Below are positions 1-8,910 of a DNA stretch of 64,000 nucleotides, piece by piece (the first letter of the stretch is position 1; each line of letters opens with the position of its first letter). Both the position numbers and the translations under genes were made by a program. Source of the DNA: Rahnella aceris (GTDB lineage: Bacteria; Pseudomonadota; Gammaproteobacteria; Enterobacterales; Enterobacteriaceae). The notes beneath the pieces are model-generated. The model had not been told where the DNA came from. It made no database searches and worked only from the letters and a program-made list of their open reading frames with translations. The stretch covers positions 744,001 to 808,000 of the forward strand of contig NZ_JAADJV010000001.1 in the NCBI RefSeq assembly GCF_011684115.1, written 5' to 3'.

Positions 1-1
1 G

Positions 2-259
2 CCGATTCTGGCCGTGATCGCGCTGTTTTCCTTCACCGGACCGCTGGGTGATTTCATTCTTTCCAGCACCATTTTACGCACACCGGATAAGTACACCTTA
101 CCGATTGGTCTGTACAACCTGGTCGCGCAAAAAATGGGTGCCAACTACACCATGTACGCCGCTGGCGCGGTACTGATCGCCGTGCCTGTCGCCATTTTCT
201 ATCTGGCTTTACAAAAATACTTCGTTTCCGGCCTGACGGCTGGCAGTACAAAAGGATAA
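2..259 (+). CDS. ganG: Sugar ABC transporter permease, MalG/GanG type (3' end only)
   Basis: This is the C-terminal 85 residues of an inner-membrane permease; the start lies before the window. The frame is open from base 2 and ends with GLTAGSTKG, which closely matches the GLTAGGVKG end of MalG. Two hydrophobic segments are visible. It lies 4 nt before the endogalactanase start, so it should be the last transport gene of a galacto-oligosaccharide import system. The name follows the Dickeya gan cluster and rests on context. Confidence 0.8.
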   Translation, partial: PILAVIALFSFTGPLGDFILSSTILRTPDKYTLPIGLYNLVAQKMGANYTMYAAGAVLIAVPVAIFYLALQKYFVSGLTAGSTKG

Positions 260-263
260 TCCG

Positions 264-1475
264 ATGACTTTCTTTTCTAAGAAGATTTTCAACAAAAGCG
301 CAATGGCCTGCGTGCTGCTGGCGGTGTCATTTTCCGGGGTGGCGCAGGAGGTGGTGATTAAAAAAGTCGCCAACGTCCCGGCGGATTTCATCAAAGGTGC
401 GGATATCTCGACGCTGATTGACGTCGAAAAACACGGCGGCAAGTTCTTTGATCAAAACCACAAGCAGACCGACGCGATGGTGATCCTCAGACAAAACGGT
501 TTCAACTACGTGCGTCTGCGCTTGTGGGTGGATCCGAAAGATGCGCAGGGGCATCCGTACGGTGGCGGTAATAACGATCTGGCCACCACGCTGGAGCTGG
601 CGAAACGCGCCAAAGCGCAGGGTTTTAAAATCCTGCTCGATTTCCATTACAGCGATTTCTGGACTGATCCGGGTAAACAGTTCAAGCCAAAAAGCTGGGA
701 GAAAATGGATTATCCGCAACTGAAAACTGCCATTCATGATTACAGCCGCGAGGTGATCGCCAGATTCCGTGCACAAGGCACCGTGCCGGATATGGTGCAG
801 GTCGGCAACGAAATGAACGGCGGCATTTTATGGCCTGAAGGCAAAAGCTGGGGCGCAGGCGGCGGGGAGTTTGACCGTCTGGCCGGGTTGCTGAATGCGG
901 CGATTGCCGGTGTGCGTGCTGATGAAAAAAATCCTTCTGATATCAAAATCATGCTGCATCTGGCCGAAGGCACTAAGAACGACACCTTCCGCTGGTGGTT
1001 CGATGAAATTAATCAGCGCAAGGTGCCTTACGACGTGATTGGCCTGTCATTTTATACCTACTGGAACGGTCCGGTTTCCGCGTTGCAGACCAACATGGAC
1101 GACATCAGCAAGCGCTACAACAAAGACGTGATCGTGGTGGAAGTGGCTTACGGCTATACCACCAAAAACTGTGATGCGGCTGAAAACAGCTTTACCGAAA
1201 AAGAAGCCAAAGACGGCGGCTATCCGGGCACGGTGCAGGGGCAGGCTGATTTCCTCAGCGACATGATCAAAAGCCTGGTCGCGGTGCCGGATCATCGCGG
1301 CAAGGGTCTGTTCTACTGGGAACCGACCTGGATCGCCGTTGACGGCGCAGGCTGGGCGACCCCGGCCGGGATGACCTACATCAACGACCACTGGAAAGAG
1401 GGCAATGCCCGCGAAAATCAGGCGTTGTTCAGCTGTGACGGTCAGGTTCTTCCTTCCATCAAAGTCTTCAATTAA
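264..1475 (+). CDS. ganA: Secreted arabinogalactan endo-beta-1,4-galactanase, GH53
   Basis: A 403-residue glycoside hydrolase family 53 enzyme that cuts beta-1,4-galactan side chains of pectin. Residues 1-28 form a Sec signal peptide ending near GVAQ, so it acts in the periplasm or outside. The family acid/base is E183 in VGNEMNGG and the nucleophile is E293 in VVEVAYGY. The ATG follows the permease stop by 4 nt, indicating one operon. The downstream GH42 enzyme would finish the released oligosaccharides. The name follows Dickeya; Bacillus subtilis swaps the A and B letters. Length and motifs are normal. Confidence 0.93.
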   Translation: MTFFSKKIFNKSAMACVLLAVSFSGVAQEVVIKKVANVPADFIKGADISTLIDVEKHGGKFFDQNHKQTDAMVILRQNGFNYVRLRLWVDPKDAQGHPYGGGNNDLATTLELAKRAKAQGFKILLDFHYSDFWTDPGKQFKPKSWEKMDYPQLKTAIHDYSREVIARFRAQGTVPDMVQVGNEMNGGILWPEGKSWGAGGGEFDRLAGLLNAAIAGVRADEKNPSDIKIMLHLAEGTKNDTFRWWFDEINQRKVPYDVIGLSFYTYWNGPVSALQTNMDDISKRYNKDVIVVEVAYGYTTKNCDAAENSFTEKEAKDGGYPGTVQGQADFLSDMIKSLVAVPDHRGKGLFYWEPTWIAVDGAGWATPAGMTYINDHWKEGNARENQALFSCDGQVLPSIKVFN

Positions 1476-1540
1476 TCCCTTTTTCCCCGGCTTGATTGGC
1501 CGGGGAGTTGATATTTCTTAAAGTTCCTAAGGACCCAAGC

Positions 1541-3610
1541 ATGACGAAATTTCCTCTTCTGAGCAGTAAGATTTCCGGGCTATTACATGGTGCGGATTAC
1601 AACCCGGAACAGTGGCTGGAAAGCCCCGATGTGCTGATTCGCGATGTCGAAATGATGAAAGAGGCGCGCTGTAATGTCATGTCAGTCGGAATTTTTAGCT
1701 GGTCAGCGCTGGAGCCTGAAGAAGGTCATTTTACCTTTGGCTGGCTGGATCAGGTGCTGGACAAATTGCATGAAAATGGCATCTCGGTATTTCTTGCCAC
1801 ACCAAGCGGCGCACGTCCGGCGTGGATGTCGCAAAAGTATCCTGAAGTCCTGCGCGTCGGGCGTGACCGCGTAAAAGCACTGCACGGCGGGCGTCACAAT
1901 CACTGTATGAGTTCGCCGGTGTATGCCGAAAAAGTGCAACTGATGAACAGTGCGCTGGCGAAGCGTTACGCCCATCATCCGGCGGTGATTGGCTGGCATA
2001 TTTCCAACGAATACGGCGGCGAGTGCCATTGCCATTACTGCCAGACCCGTTTCCGCGACTGGCTGAAAGCCCGTTACGTCACGCTTGATGCGCTGAATCA
2101 AGCCTGGTGGAGCACTTTCTGGAGCCACACCTATACCGACTGGGCGCAGATCGAATCGCCGTCGCCGCAGGGCGAAAGCGGCATTCACGGCCTGAATCTC
2201 GACTGGCGTCGTTTTAACACCGATCAGGTCACGCGTTTTTGCAGCGAGGAAATCCGCCCGCTCAAAGCGGAGAATCCGGCGTTACCGGCGACCACCAATT
2301 TCATGGAATATTTCTACGATTACGATTACTGGAAACTCGCCAGCGTGCTGGATTTCATCTCGTGGGACAGCTATCCGATGTGGCATACCCGCAAAGATGA
2401 TATCGGTCTGGCGGCGTACACCGCGATGTATCACGATTTAATGCGTACGCTGAAACAGGGCCAGCCGTTTGTGCTGATGGAATCGACACCGAGTTTCACC
2501 AACTGGCAGCCGGTCAGCAAACTGAAAAAGCCGGGCATGCATATTCTGTCTTCTTTGCAGGCGGTCGCTCATGGTTCGGATTCTGTGCAGTATTTCCAGT
2601 GGCGTAAAAGCCGCGGTTCGTCAGAAAAATTCCACGGCGCGGTCGTCGATCACGTCGGGCATATCGATACCCGTGTCGGGCGCGAAGTGGCCGAACTGGG
2701 CGGGATTCTATCGGCGCTGGCTCCGGTGGCGGGCAGCCGCGTAGAAGCCAGAGTGGCAATTATCTTCGACTGGGAAAGCCGCTGGGCGATGGACGATTCC
2801 CTCGGACCGCGCAATCAGGGACTGGAATATGAAAACACTGTTGCCGGACATTACCGCGCACTGTGGTCGCAGGGCATTGCGGTCGATGTGATCAATGCCG
2901 ATTGCGATTTAACCGGTTACGACCTGGTGATTGCGCCGATGCTGTATATGGTGAGGGCAGGCGTCGGCGAGCGGATCACCGCGTTCGTGCAGGCCGGCGG
3001 GCGGTTCGTCGCGACTTACTGGAGCGGTATCGTTAACGAAAGCGATTTGTGTTTCCTCAACGGATTCCCTGGACCGTTGCGTCCGGTACTGGGTATCTGG
3101 GCGGAAGAAATCGACAGCCTGACCGACGATCAGCACAACAGCGTCAGCGGCACTGAAGGCAATGCGCTGGGGTTAAACGGCCCGTATCGTGCCAGCGAAT
3201 TGTGTGAAGTGATCCACCTGGAAGGTGCGGCCGCACTGGCGACGTACGGTGACGATTTCTACGCCGGCACGCCCGCCGTGACCGTGAATCTGTTTGGCAA
3301 AGGGCAGGCGTATTATCTGGCTTCCCGAAACGATCAGCAATTCCACGCCGATTTTTATACCGCGCTGGCGAAAGAAATGAAGCTGCCACGGGCGATAGCC
3401 ACCGATCTGCCTGAAGGTGTCACTGCCGCACGACGCACCGACGGTGAAAGTGAATTTATCTTCCTGCAAAACTATGCCGCCGACAGCCAGACGGTGACAT
3501 TGCCGGATGATTACCGCGATATGGTTCACGGCGGTATATTACCGCGCACACTGACGCTTCCGGCATTCGGTTGTCAGATCCTGTCGCGGCGTTTATCTGT
3601 TATTTCTTAA
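1541..3610 (+). CDS. ganB: Beta-galactosidase, GH42
   Basis: A 689-residue cytoplasmic family 42 beta-galactosidase that should hydrolyse imported galacto-oligosaccharides. With the chosen start the acid/base is E157 in HISNEYGGE and the nucleophile E314 in VLMESTPS. A Cys cluster (CHCHYC) just after the acid/base matches the family zinc site. The C-terminal third fits the trimerisation and beta domains. The frame is open further upstream to 1496, but ATG 1541 has the Shine-Dalgarno AAGGA about 8 nt before it and gives the normal N-terminus LLHGADYNPEQW. No signal peptide is present. Confidence 0.93.
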   Translation: MTKFPLLSSKISGLLHGADYNPEQWLESPDVLIRDVEMMKEARCNVMSVGIFSWSALEPEEGHFTFGWLDQVLDKLHENGISVFLATPSGARPAWMSQKYPEVLRVGRDRVKALHGGRHNHCMSSPVYAEKVQLMNSALAKRYAHHPAVIGWHISNEYGGECHCHYCQTRFRDWLKARYVTLDALNQAWWSTFWSHTYTDWAQIESPSPQGESGIHGLNLDWRRFNTDQVTRFCSEEIRPLKAENPALPATTNFMEYFYDYDYWKLASVLDFISWDSYPMWHTRKDDIGLAAYTAMYHDLMRTLKQGQPFVLMESTPSFTNWQPVSKLKKPGMHILSSLQAVAHGSDSVQYFQWRKSRGSSEKFHGAVVDHVGHIDTRVGREVAELGGILSALAPVAGSRVEARVAIIFDWESRWAMDDSLGPRNQGLEYENTVAGHYRALWSQGIAVDVINADCDLTGYDLVIAPMLYMVRAGVGERITAFVQAGGRFVATYWSGIVNESDLCFLNGFPGPLRPVLGIWAEEIDSLTDDQHNSVSGTEGNALGLNGPYRASELCEVIHLEGAAALATYGDDFYAGTPAVTVNLFGKGQAYYLASRNDQQFHADFYTALAKEMKLPRAIATDLPEGVTAARRTDGESEFIFLQNYAADSQTVTLPDDYRDMVHGGILPRTLTLPAFGCQILSRRLSVIS

Positions 3611-3630
3611 CCCATTATTTTTAACAGCGA

Positions 3631-3666
3631 CGTGCAATCAGGATTTCCCGGTTGCACGTTTTTTTT
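3631..3666 (+). terminator. Rho-independent terminator-like hairpin after ganB
   Basis: A 7-bp perfect stem (CGTGCAA with TTGCACG, arms 3631-3637 and 3652-3658) is followed by eight T. It sits between ganB and the EIIB gene and overlaps the latter's leader, so it may lower transcription into that gene. Confidence 0.7.
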
Positions 3667-3690
3667 CATTCCTGAAAGAGAGTGTTCATC

Positions 3691-4008
3691 ATGGTAAATA
3701 TTAAAGACTTTATGCATGTATTCTCTGCGAAGAATAAAACGCCTGACAATGAAGTTCCGCCATCGACTGACGTGGCGTTATTAATTGATGCACTCGGCGG
3801 GCGCGATAATATTGTGAATGTCGATGCCTGTATTACCCGCCTGCGCGTGACGGTAAAAGAACTTAAGCGCGTGAACTCCGGTGCTATCCAGCAGACCGGT
3901 GCGATTGGCGTGGTGATCATCGGTCAGGAAGTACATGCGATATTCGGTAAGCAATCCGACAGCCTGAAGAAACTAATGACTGAGAAGTTTGGACTGAAAA
4001 GTAATTAA
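3691..4008 (+). CDS. Stand-alone PTS EIIB domain, glucose type
   Basis: A 105-residue protein consisting almost only of a glucose-type phosphotransferase EIIB domain. The phosphocysteine motif VDACITRLRVTV is intact, with Cys47 from ATG 3691, followed by the usual GVVIIGQEVHAIFG segment. No membrane EIIC or EIIA domain is fused or adjacent. ATG 3691 is preferred over GTG 3682 because AAAGAG lies 10 nt before it. It follows ganB after a terminator-like hairpin and has its own strong terminator. Phosphotransfer to another component or a regulatory role is possible; no partner can be named. Confidence 0.85.
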   Translation: MVNIKDFMHVFSAKNKTPDNEVPPSTDVALLIDALGGRDNIVNVDACITRLRVTVKELKRVNSGAIQQTGAIGVVIIGQEVHAIFGKQSDSLKKLMTEKFGLKSN

Positions 4009-4033
4009 ACGCTGTTGCTGAAATAATCCCAAA

Positions 4034-4067
4034 AATAAAGGCAGCCCGACACAAGGCTGCCTTTATT
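4034..4067 (+). terminator. Strong rho-independent terminator after the EIIB gene
   Basis: A 13-bp perfect stem (arms 4034-4046 and 4055-4067) with an 8-nt loop, GC-rich at the top and A/T-rich at the base. It ends the plus-strand gan transcription unit. Confidence 0.85.
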
Positions 4068-4210
4068 GTTTCTGCTTTTTATAAATAATAATGATGCTGC
4101 TGTGCGGAGAAAAAACGTAACGATCCCCTACAAGAGAAATTAAGTTTTTATCTGTCGCTGTATAACAATGAGGATATTTCTTTTTGTACAATATGACTTC
4201 ACATTTCCAA

Positions 4211-4325
4211 AATTATTGGAGTTGTAGCCAGGCGGCAAGTGAACGAATCCCGATGAGCTGACTGAAGTCAGTGATTCGGGTGAGTAAACGTAGCCAACGC
4301 AGCAACAGCTTCAAGAATGAAGGAA
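4211..4325. repeat. ERIC element (enterobacterial repetitive intergenic consensus)
   Basis: About 115 bp that follow the ERIC consensus almost along its length: GAGTTG, then GGCGGCAAGTGAACGAATCC, the central hairpin CTGACtgaaGTCAG, then AGCCAACGCAGCAACAGCTT and AAGAATGAAGG. The repeat ends 2-3 nt from the stop codon of the minus-strand porin, so it would form the 3' end of that transcript and could fold as a long hairpin. It was recognised from the known consensus, not by database search. Confidence 0.85.
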
Positions 4326-4327
4326 AT

Positions 4328-5584
4328 TTACCACCAGGCTTCCACCTGAACCCCAAAGTTCCACGTATCCGCTTTGGTATGGTCGTCAAACGTATCGCCA
4401 TGCTCAGAATCATTCAGATAAGACGCGAACACACGCAATTCAGGGCGTGACATAAACTCCGGACCGGCTGCCAGACCCATCGCCAGCGTATATTTCTGAC
4501 CGCCTTGCTTGTAGTTCGAGCCGTTCTTGTAATCATCTTTCTGATAGAAGGTACCGACTTCACCGATGGTACGCACGTATTCTGTCCACTGGTATTGCGC
4601 GCGGCCTACCAGAGAAACCAGCTCAGTCGTGTCGGTGTAATCCGTAATGTTTTCTGCATGGCCGTAGGTCAGCACATGGTTGAGGCTGAACTTACTGGTG
4701 ATCGGAATCAGACCGGTGATGATGCCACGATAGCCGGTGGCGTCATTGGTGTAGTTCCACATATCGTACCAGCCACCGCCCTGCGAAATCATGTTCTGCG
4801 CCAGGCCCTTATCCGCGTACTGCAACACCAGTTTGTTATAGCCGCCCCACATATCCTGACTGATTTCACCGGTCAGCATCACGCCGTTATCCGCATCGTA
4901 CAGGCCGCCGTACTCTTTCTGGTCATGCGACAGGTTTGGCATGGCGTAGTCGGCACCGATTTCCATCCAGGCACCGCTCCACGGTTTGATCCCGGCATAA
5001 CGCACGTCGATGTAGTTAATGTTCACATCGTTATTGCCATCCACGCGGTAATCCACATCATTGGCATCGCCACGGATCCACGCCAGAGAAAGCGCACCTT
5101 CACCCATTTTCAGGTTCTCAATACCGGCACCGGCACCGGAAATGTTCCAGTATTTGGTATCGATGATGTGTAAGTCGTGGCGCTGGTAATAACGTTTACC
5201 GCCCCAGATCACTGCATCTTTATCCCACGGCACCAGTCCTTTGATTTGCAGATTCAGCTGACGCAGGCCGAACTGTGCATCATCATTCAGGGTGTTTTCA
5301 TCATCATTGGAGCCGTCAGACACCATACTGACCATCGAGTCGACGTAAAAACTCACGTCGTCTTTCTTGTAAACTTCGCTGCCCAGTTCGACTTCGCCGT
5401 AGGTGTCATCTTCGTTACCCAGACGCCCGACTTTGTTTTTCTGGAACTGTTCCAGACCGCCACCGCCAGAAACCCCCAGCCCCGAACGCAGATATCCATG
5501 GAAATCAATATCATTTGCCACAGCAGGGCCCGCTGTGATGGCGAGGGAAACCGCCACAGCCAGAGTGCGTAAGTTGTGTTTCAT
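4328..5584 (-). CDS. ganL: LamB-type maltoporin-family porin for galactan oligosaccharides
   Basis: A 418-residue outer-membrane porin of the LamB family. Residues 1-23 are a signal peptide (cleavage after AVA, before NDIDFHGYLRSG). The segment RYYQRHDLHIIDTKYW is a LamB hallmark, and the chain ends in Trp as beta-barrel proteins do. It lies between the gan enzymes and the LacI-type regulator and is transcribed away from the latter, so it should admit galactan fragments. An ERIC repeat lies just after its stop codon. The substrate is inferred from context. Confidence 0.88.
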   Translation of the reverse strand: MKHNLRTLAVAVSLAITAGPAVANDIDFHGYLRSGLGVSGGGGLEQFQKNKVGRLGNEDDTYGEVELGSEVYKKDDVSFYVDSMVSMVSDGSNDDENTLNDDAQFGLRQLNLQIKGLVPWDKDAVIWGGKRYYQRHDLHIIDTKYWNISGAGAGIENLKMGEGALSLAWIRGDANDVDYRVDGNNDVNINYIDVRYAGIKPWSGAWMEIGADYAMPNLSHDQKEYGGLYDADNGVMLTGEISQDMWGGYNKLVLQYADKGLAQNMISQGGGWYDMWNYTNDATGYRGIITGLIPITSKFSLNHVLTYGHAENITDYTDTTELVSLVGRAQYQWTEYVRTIGEVGTFYQKDDYKNGSNYKQGGQKYTLAMGLAAGPEFMSRPELRVFASYLNDSEHGDTFDDHTKADTWNFGVQVEAWW

Positions 5585-5715
5585 TTTTTTTCCTTATGAT
5601 TGTATGACGTTCACATTTACGAAATCTATAAGATACCCAGAAACAATAATGATCAATTTTACATATTGTGAAATGTGAGATATGTCTACAACTTATGAAT
5701 TAATGATAAATCAGG

Positions 5716-5731
5716 AGTGATGTAAATCACG
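5716..5731. promoter_or_regulatory. CRP-binding-site candidate in the porin/repressor intergenic region
   Basis: AGTGA-TGTAAA-TCACG fits the CRP consensus TGTGA-N6-TCACA with symmetric half-sites. It lies about 130 bp from both divergent starts. A weaker match, TGTGA-GATATG-TCTAC, is at 5674-5689. A partial LacI-type palindrome (AATGTTAACGTATAACT, 5741-5757) is close by. CRP control would fit catabolite repression of galactan use. Confidence 0.5.
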
Positions 5732-5861
5732 ATTATATGCAATGTTAACGTATAACTTATGCAGCAACGAACGCCCGGATTGAACTTTTAAATGAGATCC
5801 CGTACGTTGGCTCGATTATCATAAGATTGAGCAAAATCACGGGCTGCTGTGTGGGGAAAGA

Positions 5862-6932
5862 ATGAAATCAAAAAGTTCGACATTAGAAGATGTTGCCCGC
5901 TATGCCGGTGTTTCGTACCAGACGGTTTCGCGGGTGTTAAACAAATCGGCCAATGTTTCAGATGCCACGCGTCTGAAGGTCGAACAGGCCATTGAAGTTC
6001 TGCGCTATGTGCCGAACCGGCTGGCGCAGCAACTGGTTGGAAAGCAGAGTTTTACCATCGGACTGGTCACCACATCACTGGCCTTACACGCGCCGTCGCA
6101 AATTGCGGCGTCAGTGAAAAAATATGCCCATCAGGCCGGGTATCAGGTGTTGATTTCAATGATTGATGAGGACGTCAATCAGAGCATTCAGGACTCCATT
6201 AACGAGCTGAAATCACAACGCGTTGACCGCATGATCATTAACATCCCGCTGGAAAGTGCCGAGGCTGAGCGGATTTATGAAAACAACCGCGACATTCTGT
6301 GTCTGTTTCTCGATGTCGACCCGACCAGTCCGGTGTTTAACGTCTGCTTTAATCCGGCTGACGGGTCGCGTGCCAGCGTGGAATATCTGCATGATTTAGG
6401 GCATCGGGAATTTGCCTTGCTGGCGGGGCCGGAAGATTCTGTGTCTTCCCGTTTGCGTCTGAAAAGCTGGCAGGAAACGCTGGCAGAGAAGGGCATTCAG
6501 CCGGTGACCGTCATCCACGGTGACTGGAGTGCGAAAAGCGGTTATTACTGCGCGTTGCAGATTTTGCGTGAAACTCCGCAATTCACCGCCATGCTGGTGG
6601 GCAATGACCAGATGGCGCTGGGCGTCATCAGTGCGTTGCATCAGCACAATGTGGCCATTCCGCAGCAGGCGTCGATCATTGGCTACGATGACACGTACGA
6701 CAGCGCATTCTTCCATCCGTCACTGACCACCGTGTCACTGGATCTCGATTTGCAGAGCAAAGAGGCGGTTGAACATTTACTGGCCGAAAGTGCGGAGGTG
6801 ATGTCATCCAAAATTCTGCCTGCGAAACTGGTGGTGCGTAATTCGACCCGTGCGCCCGGGCAGCAGGATAAAGATCTCAATCAGATAGCCGATCAGCTCG
6901 ATCTTCTGGCGCGGCAGTTGCGGGGCCAGTAA
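5862..6932 (+). CDS. ganR: LacI-family repressor of the gan locus (GanR-like)
   Basis: A 356-residue LacI/GalR regulator. The N-terminal helix-turn-helix is seen in TLEDVARYAGVSYQTVSRVL and the hinge in YVPNRLAQQL; a periplasmic-binding-protein-like sensor domain follows. The sensor start (IGLVTTSLALHAPSQIAA) is close to LacI itself, consistent with a galactoside ligand. It is divergent from the porin gene across a 277-bp region with CRP- and LacI-like sites. That it controls the gan genes is inferred from position. Confidence 0.85.
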   Translation: MKSKSSTLEDVARYAGVSYQTVSRVLNKSANVSDATRLKVEQAIEVLRYVPNRLAQQLVGKQSFTIGLVTTSLALHAPSQIAASVKKYAHQAGYQVLISMIDEDVNQSIQDSINELKSQRVDRMIINIPLESAEAERIYENNRDILCLFLDVDPTSPVFNVCFNPADGSRASVEYLHDLGHREFALLAGPEDSVSSRLRLKSWQETLAEKGIQPVTVIHGDWSAKSGYYCALQILRETPQFTAMLVGNDQMALGVISALHQHNVAIPQQASIIGYDDTYDSAFFHPSLTTVSLDLDLQSKEAVEHLLAESAEVMSSKILPAKLVVRNSTRAPGQQDKDLNQIADQLDLLARQLRGQ

Positions 6933-7018
6933 GAAAACGCTTTAATTCCCGGCTTATTGAAAAGCAGAATGAAATTTCCATTGAAACATCAGATGAACAG
7001 GCAAAAGGACGTGATGAA

Positions 7019-7495
7019 ATGACGCTATGGCAGTGTTATGTGCAGGGCTGGAAAAAGTATGTGGATTTCCGTGGTCGGGCGAGCCGCAAGGCGTTCTGGA
7101 CCTTTGCGCTGGGTAATTTGCTGATTATTATTTTGCTGACGATGGGCGTGTCATTCCTGTTCGCGCTGGCGGGTAATCCTTACAGCATTTTCTACGCGGG
7201 TGTCGCTTACACCCTGTTTGCGCTGGCGACGGCATTACCGTTGCTGGCGGTCGGTGTCCGGCGTATGCACGACATCAACCGTTCCGGCTGGTGGTTTGGT
7301 GGCGTTTATCTGGCTGGTATTGTCTCGCGCCTGCTGAATACGATCCTGATGCAATACGCTTCACCGGAAACCTATGTCTGGATGAAAATCACGCTGGGCA
7401 TCGTGCTGGGCTGGATCCCGCTGCTGGTGATGGTTTTCCTGTGCTGCCAGAAATCACAGCCTGCGCCGACCACACAAACCCGCATTGTTGAGTAA
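7019..7495 (+). CDS. DUF805 inner-membrane protein (YhaH/YhaI type)
   Basis: A 158-residue membrane protein with the DUF805 signature: FRGRASRKAFW near the N-terminus and VGVRRMHDINRSGWW in the middle, with four hydrophobic segments. The start has AAAGGA 9 nt upstream. The family has no firmly assigned function. It is followed at 27 nt by the minus-strand citrate operon end, to which it has no evident link. Confidence 0.85.
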   Translation: MTLWQCYVQGWKKYVDFRGRASRKAFWTFALGNLLIIILLTMGVSFLFALAGNPYSIFYAGVAYTLFALATALPLLAVGVRRMHDINRSGWWFGGVYLAGIVSRLLNTILMQYASPETYVWMKITLGIVLGWIPLLVMVFLCCQKSQPAPTTQTRIVE

Positions 7496-7522
7496 CGTCA
7501 CGCTGAAAGCATTATTGCGCAT

Positions 7523-8071
7523 TTAATCCGACAAGTTTGCCGCCAGTTGCGCGGCAAACACCTCCAGTTTTGCCAGCCCCCACGACCAGTCGCCGAATCC
7601 TGATTCCACATTGATATGTCCGGCTTCGCCGATATCTGCCAGCTCGCAGCGCCACGCCTGTGCCCAAAATTCCGCGCGGGTAAAGGTCAGCAGCGGATCG
7701 GTATGGCTGGCGACCAGCAGCCCCGGCACGGCCAGCGGTGCAGGGAGAATGTCATCACCCAGTCCGAACCGCACAGGCTCGGCGGGGGCGACCAGCATGA
7801 CACCCGCCACGCGTTGCGGATGACGGTTCGCCCACACCAGACTGGCAAGCGCGCCAAAACTGTGGCCGATCAGCAGCAGCGGGGATGTCGCCTGTTTTTG
7901 CTCGCGATCGATGGCGGTGATCCAGCCCTCGAGATCAACCTGCGCCCAGTTGCGCTGTTTTATACGCAGCCAGTGCGGATGCTGCTCATGCCAGCGGCTT
8001 TGCCAGTGTCCGGCCTCGCTGTCACGTAATCCGGGCACCAGCATGCGGGTGAATTCAGGGGACGAATTCAT
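7523..8071 (-). CDS. Small alpha/beta hydrolase, RBBP9/YdeN family
   Basis: A 182-residue serine hydrolase of the RBBP9/YdeN family. The catalytic triad is visible as S71 in GHSFG, D125 in SHTDPL and H152 in GEAGHINVESGFGDW. Its start overlaps the citG stop by 4 nt (ATGA), so it is co-translated as the last gene of the citrate lyase operon. The substrate is unknown. An accessory role in citrate metabolism, such as hydrolysis of a misacylated lyase or cofactor intermediate, is only a guess from position. Confidence 0.85.
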   Translation of the reverse strand: MNSSPEFTRMLVPGLRDSEAGHWQSRWHEQHPHWLRIKQRNWAQVDLEGWITAIDREQKQATSPLLLIGHSFGALASLVWANRHPQRVAGVMLVAPAEPVRFGLGDDILPAPLAVPGLLVASHTDPLLTFTRAEFWAQAWRCELADIGEAGHINVESGFGDWSWGLAKLEVFAAQLAANLSD

Positions 8072-8910
8072 TGCGGGAAAGCCATCAGCACGGTGGCAAT
8101 CGCCAGCAAATCAGCACTGCCGCCGGGGCTGAGATTGCGGGCGATCAGGGCGCGGTCCATCTGCTGCAAATCCTCTGTCTTCCAGCCCGTTATCAGCAAC
8201 CGGCGGGCGTAGTCCTGCACGAAATGTAATCCGTCCAGCCCGCCGCGTGCTACCAGATTGGTATCGGGGTTATAGGCCATCAGGCGCAGCAAAGCATTAA
8301 GACTGCGGCGCCCGGAATGGCTTTCCTGATACCAGTACGGAAAAACGTGACGGCGTAAAGTGAGGAACCCGCTCTGCACTTCGCCACGGGCACCGGTCAT
8401 GCCGTGCGCCATAAACAGCCGTTCACCGGCAGTCACCGGCTGGCGGCAGCTTTGCAATTCACGTTCAACCAGCCCTTGCGTCATGGCGGCCACTTCAGCG
8501 CATAAGCGGTGGCGGGTCAGTGGCTGGCTTTGGCCGGTCAGCCTGCCTGCGGCGGTGCACAATAATCCCAGTGAAAAGATGCCGCCTTTATGCGTATTAA
8601 CGCCTTGTGTGGCACCGAACATCGCCTGTTCGCAGGCTATTCCGGTCGGGCGGATGCGCGTCAGCATCGCCTGCGCCGGTTGCAGGAAATCCTGCTGACC
8701 AAGGGCGAAAAACTGATGCAGCCAGGGCGTGATGGCGTCAATGCTGCGCAGAAACAGAGGTAAATCCATGTCGCGGTGCGAGCCGTTATTGGCGCTGTCG
8801 ACCAGTCCCGGTTTGGGCGTCAGCCACACTTCACGGCGCAACGCCTCTGCCGCCAGCGTAGCGATGTCCGTGCAGGCGGGGTGTTCAGCGCGTGCGGTGC
8901 CAGCCATCAA
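8068..8910 (-). CDS. citG: Triphosphoribosyl-dephospho-CoA synthase CitG
   Basis: A 280-residue enzyme that makes the citrate lyase prosthetic-group precursor from ATP and dephospho-CoA. The segments LTPKPGLVDSANNGSHRDMD and NTHKGGIFSLG are typical of CitG/MdcB. It overlaps citX by 26 nt and the downstream hydrolase by 4 nt, so expression is tightly coupled. The length is normal for stand-alone CitG; in some bacteria it is fused to CitX, which is not the case here. Confidence 0.93.
   Translation of the reverse strand: MMAGTARAEHPACTDIATLAAEALRREVWLTPKPGLVDSANNGSHRDMDLPLFLRSIDAITPWLHQFFALGQQDFLQPAQAMLTRIRPTGIACEQAMFGATQGVNTHKGGIFSLGLLCTAAGRLTGQSQPLTRHRLCAEVAAMTQGLVERELQSCRQPVTAGERLFMAHGMTGARGEVQSGFLTLRRHVFPYWYQESHSGRRSLNALLRLMAYNPDTNLVARGGLDGLHFVQDYARRLLITGWKTEDLQQMDRALIARNLSPGGSADLLAIATVLMAFPQ

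Noticed and set aside
4505..5572. Long open frames on the plus strand opposite the porin gene
   Set aside because: They have low-complexity His/Val-rich content, no ribosome sites and no recognisable domains, while the minus strand encodes a clear LamB-family porin.
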